A stretch of DNA of 64,000 bases from Planctomycetota bacterium (lineage in GTDB: Bacteria > Planctomycetota > Phycisphaerae > Phycisphaerales > SM1A02). The notes under the pieces were generated by a model, which was not told the origin of the DNA, made no database searches, and worked only from the letters and a program-made list of their open reading frames with translations. Position 1 is the first letter of the stretch. Each line of letters starts with the position of its first letter. Of the stretch, positions 59,345 through 64,000 are shown piece after piece. The position numbers and the translations under genes were made by a program. The stretch is from NCBI GenBank assembly GCA_021414025.1, contig JAIOPG010000002.1:310001-374000 (forward strand). Reading direction: 5' to 3'.

Positions 59345-59812
59345 ATGAGCCTCTCACCCACGCCAACTGAACAGGGGTACACCCCGCCATCCGTGCGCCA
59401 GTTCGGCGTCTTCCTGGACAACAAGGTGGGCAAGCTGCTCGATCTGCTGCAGAAATGCGATGACCAATCGGGTCTGAATCTGGCCGCCTTCAGCATCCTG
59501 GACTCGAGCGACCATGCCGTTGTGCGTCTGATCTTCAACAACGCCGACGCCGCCCGCGTGGTGCTGCGCAGCAACCAATTCACCTTCAGCGAAGTGGACC
59601 TGCTGGTGGTGGAGCTGCCCGAGGGCAAGAGCCTCACCAATCTCTGCCTGCACCTGCTGGGCGCCGAGCTCAACATCCGCTTCGCCTATCCCGTCATGAT
59701 GCGCAAGCAGGAGGCGCCCACGGTGGCGATCGCGGTGGACGACCTCACGCTCGCCGGCCAGATCCTGCTCCGCAAGGGTTTCCGCCTGCTGGGCGAAGAA
59801 GACCTCGTCTGA
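59345..59812 (+). CDS. Double ACT-domain protein
   Basis: A 155-residue protein made of two ACT-like halves, small ligand-binding domains that usually sense amino acids. The first half runs from QFGVFLDNKVGKLLDLLQKC to about 80 and the second from LTNLCLHLLGAELNIRFAYPVMM to the end. No enzyme domain is attached, so it may act as a free regulator or bind a metabolic enzyme. Similar stand-alone double-ACT proteins are known in several phyla with unknown ligands. CDGSH protein follows by about 40 bases. Confidence 0.7.
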   Translation: MSLSPTPTEQGYTPPSVRQFGVFLDNKVGKLLDLLQKCDDQSGLNLAAFSILDSSDHAVVRLIFNNADAARVVLRSNQFTFSEVDLLVVELPEGKSLTNLCLHLLGAELNIRFAYPVMMRKQEAPTVAIAVDDLTLAGQILLRKGFRLLGEEDLV

Positions 59813-59850
59813 TTCACGGTCGCGCACTTTTTCAACCAGGAGCAACGCAC

Positions 59851-60048
59851 ATGGCACGCAAAGTCCGCATGACCGCCACCGGCCCGATCAAGATCGAGCC
59901 CCAGGACAAGCCCATCTTCATCTGCGCCTGCGGCCTCACCAAGAATCCGCCCTTCTGCGACGCGAGTCACAAGAAGTGCCGCGACGAGCCCGAGGGCAAG
60001 TGCTTCGTCTATGACGCCGAGCACCAGCGCGTCGAAATCCCGGAGTGA
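59851..60048 (+). CDS. CDGSH-type iron-sulphur protein, CDASH variant
   Basis: A 65-residue protein with the CDGSH [2Fe-2S] domain. The ligand set C-x-C-x9-C-x3-H is present as ICACGLTKNPPFCDASH, with Ala replacing the usual Gly in the motif and His as the fourth ligand. Such proteins are linked to redox or Fe-S transfer. A second Cys (KKC) follows. An AGGAGCAA stretch upstream of the ATG is a usable ribosome-binding site. It is probably co-transcribed with the ACT gene. Confidence 0.82.
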   Translation: MARKVRMTATGPIKIEPQDKPIFICACGLTKNPPFCDASHKKCRDEPEGKCFVYDAEHQRVEIPE

Positions 60049-60104
60049 TCGTCCGTTGGAGCCCTTGCGTGGTTCGGCCCTGAGCCGAGCTGCTGATCCG
60101 GGCT

Positions 60105-60884
60105 TCAGCCGGGGTAGATCGCCGAGGTCTTCTCGGTTTCCCAGACCCGAACCCGAACCAGCTCGCCGCCGAGCTTCTTGACGGGATCAACGATCCACTG
60201 GTGGCAGACCCGGGCAATCGATTCCACGCTGGGATTGGTCTTGGCAAAGCTCGCCACATCCGTGTTGAGGTGCTTGTGATCGAGCTTGTCGATGGCGTGC
60301 TCCCGCACCGCCTTTTCCAACTGCGTCAGGCTGAAAGTCGGCGGATCCTGGATCGGTGAGCGCACCGAAACCTCAAGGCGGTAGTTGTGGCCATGCCCCG
60401 CGGCGTTGTTGCACTTGCCGAAGATCCTCTGGTTCGCGGCGGCATCCAGGTCGTCGCAATGAAGCCGATGGCTGGCCGCGAACTCGAAGGATTGGGTCAG
60501 GGTGGCGTGGTTGGGCATGGAGTCCTCATATTGGAAGGAAAGAAAGCGGCTTTGGTGGAGAATCAGGAACCGGAGCGGAAAGGGCAATTCCTTTTTCAAG
60601 GCCTCGGCGACCGGCTTCAGAACCAGGGCCTGGTGACCGCCCTCGCGAAAGGATCGATCCAGTAGGGGCAGGGCGGTTCGCCGGGCGATGTCATCGATTT
60701 CCTGGATGGAAATCAGGTAACCGGTGCGAGGATCGGGCTCGCCGGCGATCGCGATCTCAAGGGAGACATGGGCGTGCCAGCCCTCGGCGGTCGGCCATGC
60801 GGCGTAAGCGTTGGATCTGGGAGAAGTTAGTTCGACGGGGTGAACGGGAGAGAGGGCGAATCGAACCGTTCGGCACAGCAGCAT
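60105..60884 (-). CDS. Tandem PTPS/QueD-like protein
   Basis: Two 6-pyruvoyl-tetrahydropterin synthase-like domains in 259 residues. The C-terminal one is canonical: QSFEFAASHRLHCDD, then FGKCNNAAGHGHNYRLEV with the catalytic-type Cys and zinc His residues, and LDHKHLNTDV. The N-terminal one is degenerate but recognisable (GWHAHVSLEIAIAGEPDPRTGYLISI, LDRSF in place of LDHK). It could make 6-pyruvoyl-tetrahydropterin or 6-carboxy-tetrahydropterin (queuosine) from the FolE product. TATTCT ends 6 bases before the ATG. Confidence 0.82.
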   Translation of the reverse strand: MLLCRTVRFALSPVHPVELTSPRSNAYAAWPTAEGWHAHVSLEIAIAGEPDPRTGYLISIQEIDDIARRTALPLLDRSFREGGHQALVLKPVAEALKKELPFPLRFLILHQSRFLSFQYEDSMPNHATLTQSFEFAASHRLHCDDLDAAANQRIFGKCNNAAGHGHNYRLEVSVRSPIQDPPTFSLTQLEKAVREHAIDKLDHKHLNTDVASFAKTNPSVESIARVCHQWIVDPVKKLGGELVRVRVWETEKTSAIYPG

Positions 60885-60890
60885 GCTTCA

Positions 60891-60896
60891 AGAATA
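60891..60896 (-). promoter_or_regulatory. Close -10 box of the PTPS-like gene
   Basis: Minus-strand TATTCT ends 6 bases before the ATG at 60884. Confidence 0.5.
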
Positions 60897-61041
60897 ACCA
60901 GATGGCGATCAGAATGAATTCGTTATCGCTCGTGCGGACGAGAACTCCCTCATCAATCGAGTCGATTCACTCTCTTGAGGCGATCAATTGTTTCGCTCAA
61001 GTGAAGAATTTTGAAAATTGCGATAAATGTGATTCACACCG

Positions 61042-61071
61042 TTGAACCATGGTGCGTAGCAGGGATAGGAT
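61042..61071 (+). promoter_or_regulatory. Promoter of a short transcript
   Basis: TTGAAC (61042-61047) and TAGGAT (61066-61071) are 18 bases apart, one of the best -35/-10 pairs in the window. It lies in an AT-richer stretch and directs transcription into a strong terminator less than 60 bases on. Confidence 0.45.
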
Positions 61072-61076
61072 CTTTC

Positions 61077-61133
61077 ACTTACCAAGCCCCCGGAAGGGCT
61101 CGACGTGAGGCTTGCCTCCGTCGGGCCTTTTTT
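61077..61133 (+). ncRNA. Candidate small RNA or attenuator leader
   Basis: The span from the predicted start point to the T-run has no open frame of note. It could be a small RNA, or the leader of the lipoprotein gene that starts at 61168, with the hairpin acting as attenuator. No known RNA family was recognised. Confidence 0.35.
61097..61133 (+). terminator. Strong rho-independent terminator
   Basis: Stem GGCTCGACG/CGTCGGGCC with an inner GAGG/CCTC stem and a CTTG loop, followed by TTTTTT. All positions pair (one G-T). Confidence 0.85.
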
Positions 61134-61167
61134 ATTTCTCCTACTCTGGACCTCGGATTTCAAGTCC

Positions 61168-61923
61168 ATGAGCCAGATCAAAACCCGCATTCCAGGATTT
61201 CTTTTCGCGCTGGCAAGTGTGCTCGCCGCCGCGGCAGGTTGCAGCCCCAATGCACAACCCGCCAAGAGCGACTCCGACACAACGCTCGCCGCGACTTCCG
61301 CCGCGCCCGCCGAAATCATTCTTTCCAAGGGGTTGTCGATCGACCGTGCCGCGGGGGAGATCCGCGTGCAGGGGCAGATCGCCCTTCGCCAGGGCTTTCT
61401 CGAGCAACTGGTCTGCGGAAAGGGAAGCCGCGAGCATGAATCGCTGGTCGTGGTCTCGGTCCCCGCCTCCAGCATCCACGCGGCGCTGCTGGCGGCCAAC
61501 GCGCGGGCCGGCCATCCCGGCAAGTGGTCGCTCGTGCCCGGCACCGCCAACGATCTCCGGCTGGAGCCGCCCGACGGCTCTCCCGTTGACGTCGAGGTGC
61601 AGTACACCCTGCGCGGCGAGACGCGACGCATTCCGCTGGGTGAATGGGTTGAGGATGCCCGTCACAAGGAAACCTTCGATTCGAAGGCATTCGTCTTTGC
61701 GGGCAGCCGCTTCGAGCGCGACGGCCGCGGCGGTCAGCGCTATGCGGCGGATGTATCCGGCTCCATCGTGGGACTCGTGACTTTCAGCGACGAGGTGATC
61801 GGCTACTCCAAAGTCATTCCCGACCAGGCGATGGTCTCCGAGCCGCGCTGGCAGGCGAAGACGCGCGAGATGCCTCCCGAGGGAAGCGACGTGCTCCTCA
61901 TCCTGAAAGTGGCCAAGCCGTAG
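61168..61923 (+). CDS. YdjY-like lipoprotein
   Basis: A secreted lipoprotein of 251 residues. The signal peptide from ATG 61168 (MSQIKTRIPGFLFALASVLAAAAGC) ends with a lipobox at Cys25; the in-frame start at 61105 lies inside the terminator hairpin and is unlikely. The mature part resembles the YdjY domain: ESLVVVSVPASSIHAALLAANARAG, then a Pro-rich strand, RRIPLGEWV and KAFVFAGSRFERDGRGGQRYAADVSGSIVG. The function of the family is unknown. TACTCT 20 bases upstream could be its -10 box, giving it independence from the hairpin. Confidence 0.68.
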   Translation: MSQIKTRIPGFLFALASVLAAAAGCSPNAQPAKSDSDTTLAATSAAPAEIILSKGLSIDRAAGEIRVQGQIALRQGFLEQLVCGKGSREHESLVVVSVPASSIHAALLAANARAGHPGKWSLVPGTANDLRLEPPDGSPVDVEVQYTLRGETRRIPLGEWVEDARHKETFDSKAFVFAGSRFERDGRGGQRYAADVSGSIVGLVTFSDEVIGYSKVIPDQAMVSEPRWQAKTREMPPEGSDVLLILKVAKP

Positions 61924-61926
61924 GAT
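61921..61926 (+). promoter_or_regulatory. Possible close -10 box of ruvC
   Basis: TAGGAT ends 7 bases before the ruvC ATG. Its TAG is also the stop codon of the upstream gene, so part of the match may be chance. Confidence 0.35.
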
Positions 61927-61933
61927 TGGTCCG

Positions 61934-62431
61934 ATGCGAATTCTTGGGATCGATCCCGGACTGCGCCGCACGGGATACGCCTGCGTCAAGGTCGATTCGC
62001 GCCGCGCCGAGCCGTCGCTGATTGAGGCCGGCGTGCTGCGCATCGCCACCACGGGTCCGCTGCACGCGCGGCTGCTGCAGATCCGCACCGAGCTGCTCGA
62101 GGTCCTTGCGGACTTGAAGCCCGACCACGCCGCGGTGGAAAGCCTCTTCAGCCATGTCAAGCACGCGCAGACCGCCATCATCATGGGCCATGCCCGCGGC
62201 GTATTGCTGGCCACGCTTGCGGAAAGGCGCCTGGAGATCGCCGAGTTCGCCCCCGCCGAAGTCAAGCGCGCCGTCACCGGCCGGGGCAATGCCACCAAGG
62301 AGCAGGTGCGCCGCGCCGTGATGGCGCAGTGCGGACTGCGCACGCTCAAGGGCCCGCACGACGCCAGCGACGCCATGGCGATCGCACTGACCGCGGCTCG
62401 CCGACTCTCGGGCCCGGGAAAGTCCCGCTAA
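61934..62431 (+). CDS. ruvC: Holliday junction endonuclease RuvC
   Basis: Resolves Holliday junctions with RuvAB. The 165-residue protein is of standard length. The catalytic acids are in GIDPGLRRTGYA (Asp7), AVESLFSHV (about Glu67), and the C-terminal HDASDAMAIAL pair. The conserved VKRAVTGRGNATKEQV precedes the last helix. ruvA and ruvB are not in the window. It begins 10 bases after the YdjY-like gene. Confidence 0.95.
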   Translation: MRILGIDPGLRRTGYACVKVDSRRAEPSLIEAGVLRIATTGPLHARLLQIRTELLEVLADLKPDHAAVESLFSHVKHAQTAIIMGHARGVLLATLAERRLEIAEFAPAEVKRAVTGRGNATKEQVRRAVMAQCGLRTLKGPHDASDAMAIALTAARRLSGPGKSR

Positions 62432-62434
62432 TCT
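62429..62434 (+). promoter_or_regulatory. Possible close -10 box of trpE
   Basis: TAATCT ends 7 bases before the trpE ATG; the TAA is the ruvC stop, so chance contributes. No Trp leader peptide or attenuator lies upstream. Confidence 0.35.
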
Positions 62435-62441
62435 CACCCTC

Positions 62442-63956
62442 ATGTCCGCCGGCAATCTTCTGATCCAGTGTCGGCGCATCCCCTCGGATCAGTTGACGCC
62501 GGTGCTTGCCTACCGGCGCCTGGTGGCACCGGACGATCGCAACGCGCCAAGTTTTCTCCTGGAGAGCGTGGAGCAGAGCGGGGGCATCGGCCGCTACTCC
62601 ATGCTGGGAGCGCGGCCGGCGCAGGAAGTCATCGCCCGGGAAAATGCGGTTGAGGTGCTTCGAAATGGCACGCTGGAGAAGCGGCTTGAAGCCGCGGATC
62701 CGCTGCAGATTCCGCGGCAGATCACCGCGGACTGGAAGCCGTTTTCACGCGGCGCGATTCCGGCGGCCTTTCACGGTGGCTGGGTCGGGTTCCTCTCCTT
62801 CGACGCAGTGCGATGGCTCGAGCCCAAGGCCCTGAGTTTCAAGAATGCACCCAGGGACGACCGCCACCTTCCCGACATGCACATGGGCCTCTACCTTCAG
62901 GTCGTGGTGTTCGATCACGCCACGCGCACGCTCGACTGCGTGGTGGCCCGGCCTCTGGGCGAGCATGGATCGGAAGCCGCGGCGCGGACGGCGGCGGACG
63001 AGGCGATCGAGAACCTCAAGCTTGAACTGCTCCGCGAACGCCCCGCTTTGCCCACAGGCGAGATCCACATCGATCTCCGCGTCCCGCCCAAGCCGCCCGC
63101 GCGGAGTTCCATGAGCCGCGCCGAATTCGAAGGCGCCGTCGCGAAGGCCAAGCAGGCCATCGTTGCCGGCGACGCCTTCCAGATCGTTTTGTCGCAGCGG
63201 CTCGAGCGCGAAACCGCCATCGATCCCTTCGAGATCTACCGCGCCCTTCGCATCGTCAATCCAAGTCCCTATCAGGTCTACCTGCAGGCTTCCGGTTGCA
63301 TTCTGGCGGCTTCAAGCCCCGAGATTCTCTGCCGCGTGCGCGACCGGACCGTGGTGAGCCGGCCGCTGGCGGGCACGCGCCCGCGCGGCGACACGCCGGA
63401 GCTCGACACGAAACTGGAGGCTGAACTGCGGGCCGACGAGAAGGAGCGCGCCGAGCACATCATGCTCGTCGACCTTGGCCGCAATGATCTCGGCCGCGTC
63501 TGCGAGTCGGGCTCGGTCCAGGTCGAGCGCTGCATGGATGTCGAGCGCTACAGCCACGTGATGCATCTCTCCTCGACCGTCACCGGCGAGCTGGGCATGG
63601 GGCTGGACGCCTGGGACGCGCTGCGGGCCACGCTGCCGGTGGGCACGGTCTCGGGCGCGCCCAAGATCCGCGCCATCCAGATCATCGACCAGCTTGAGCC
63701 GGTGCGCCGCGGCCCCTATGCGGGCGGCATCGGCGTGATTGGCTTCGACGGATCGATGGACATGGCGATCTCGCTGCGCACCATGGTCATGCCCACCAAT
63801 CGAAAGCCTGGCGCGCCGTGGACCGTCCATCTGCAGGCGGGCGCGGGCGTGGTGCTCGACAGCGATCCCGCGACCGAGTGGCAGGAGACCATGTCCAAGG
63901 CCGCCGGCCTGGGCCGGGCCATGGATCTGGCCGAAGACGCATTTTCAGGAAGCTGA
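62442..63956 (+). CDS. trpE: Anthranilate synthase component I
   Basis: Forms anthranilate from chorismate, the first step of tryptophan synthesis. The 504-residue protein has the Trp-feedback segment FLLESVEQSGGIGRYSMLG near the N-terminus. The chorismate domain has VLSQRLERE, SSPEILCRV, PLAGTRPRGDT, MLVDLGRNDLGRVCESGSVQVE and GTVSGAPKIRAIQIIDQLEP. Aminodeoxychorismate synthase PabB shares these, but the LLES element favours TrpE. No trpG or other trp genes follow in the window before its edge. Confidence 0.92.
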   Translation: MSAGNLLIQCRRIPSDQLTPVLAYRRLVAPDDRNAPSFLLESVEQSGGIGRYSMLGARPAQEVIARENAVEVLRNGTLEKRLEAADPLQIPRQITADWKPFSRGAIPAAFHGGWVGFLSFDAVRWLEPKALSFKNAPRDDRHLPDMHMGLYLQVVVFDHATRTLDCVVARPLGEHGSEAAARTAADEAIENLKLELLRERPALPTGEIHIDLRVPPKPPARSSMSRAEFEGAVAKAKQAIVAGDAFQIVLSQRLERETAIDPFEIYRALRIVNPSPYQVYLQASGCILAASSPEILCRVRDRTVVSRPLAGTRPRGDTPELDTKLEAELRADEKERAEHIMLVDLGRNDLGRVCESGSVQVERCMDVERYSHVMHLSSTVTGELGMGLDAWDALRATLPVGTVSGAPKIRAIQIIDQLEPVRRGPYAGGIGVIGFDGSMDMAISLRTMVMPTNRKPGAPWTVHLQAGAGVVLDSDPATEWQETMSKAAGLGRAMDLAEDAFSGS

Positions 63957-64000
63957 ATCGCTTGCCTTGCCGGCGGTCGGAGCTTCCTCGCTCATCTCGT
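63945..64000 (-). CDS. Possible 3' end of a minus-strand gene
   Basis: At the right edge the minus strand is open and ends in TGA at 63945, inside the trpE tail, coding a Ser/Ala/Glu-rich end. It could be the C-terminus of a convergent gene or chance; only 18 codons are visible. Confidence 0.25.
   Translation of the reverse strand, partial: EMSEEAPTAGKASDSAS

Noticed and set aside
61105-61167. An earlier start for the YdjY-like lipoprotein
   Set aside because: It lies inside the terminator hairpin and would spoil the lipobox signal peptide that begins at 61168.

Overview
The window is about 64 kb of high-GC, gene-dense bacterial chromosome. Nearly all of it is metabolic and information-processing housekeeping. 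There is no rRNA operon, prophage, insertion sequence or CRISPR array. The gene set fits a free-living Gram-negative-type heterotroph: an MlaE lipid transporter, lipoproteins with lipoboxes, futalosine-route menaquinone genes (mqnC, mqnD), an iron-sulphur IspH and a GspE-type ATPase. A planctomycete of the Phycisphaerae type is my best guess from gene content and gene order. That is an inference and no marker in the window proves it.

Layout. 0-4.3 kb: the end of a GspE/PilB ATPase gene, an hscB-like gene and two CNNM/CBS membrane proteins, mostly joined by ATGA overlaps. 4.4-8.4 kb: a small secreted protein, tRNA-Ile(GAT), mdh, a coiled-coil membrane protein and dprA. 8.4-10.5 kb (minus): an MlaE permease, a STAS protein, an RsbW-like kinase and a HEAT lipoprotein. 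10.5-17.1 kb: guaA, then a reading frame joining a phosphatase to an AstC-like aminotransferase, then astA and astD, which gives most of an arginine succinyltransferase route. 17.2-20.5 kb: two tandem flippases. 20.6-27.3 kb: folE, a ureohydrolase, a ROK kinase, a Gfo/Idh/MocA oxidoreductase, a thioredoxin-like protein, an unusual folD and purC. 27.4-32.6 kb: a GH10-like protein, a ComEA-like protein and mfd. 32.6-38.3 kb (minus): glmU(N)-prs-rplY-pth-rpsF-ssb-rplI and a stand-alone NrdJ-like domain. 38.3-48.1 kb: tRNA-Gln, aat, an RluA synthase, a HAD phosphatase, a giant 2-oxoacid oxidoreductase-like protein, rlmN and ispH. 48.2-51 kb: ilvE and a tandemly duplicated zinc-ribbon membrane gene with a third, broken copy. 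51-64 kb: a nucleotide cyclase, mqnC, a MATE transporter, a HEAT lipoprotein, an MBL hydrolase, a DUF885 protein, mqnD, an ACT protein, a CDGSH protein, a double PTPS-domain protein, a YdjY-like lipoprotein, ruvC and trpE.

The most striking signal is regulatory. Many genes that begin a transcript have a TANNNT -10-like box ending only 6-10 bases before the start codon, with no Shine-Dalgarno sequence between. This implies leaderless or nearly leaderless mRNAs. Several divergent gene pairs carry such boxes back to back, and one pair shares a single overlapping symmetric -10. A smaller set (ribosomal proteins, mdh, the thioredoxin-like gene) has ordinary Shine-Dalgarno leaders.

Other points of interest are a duplication whose unit includes the 3' end of ilvE, a FolD lacking the usual cyclohydrolase residues, a GH10 fold without its catalytic glutamates, and a terminator-ended short transcription unit near 61.1 kb.
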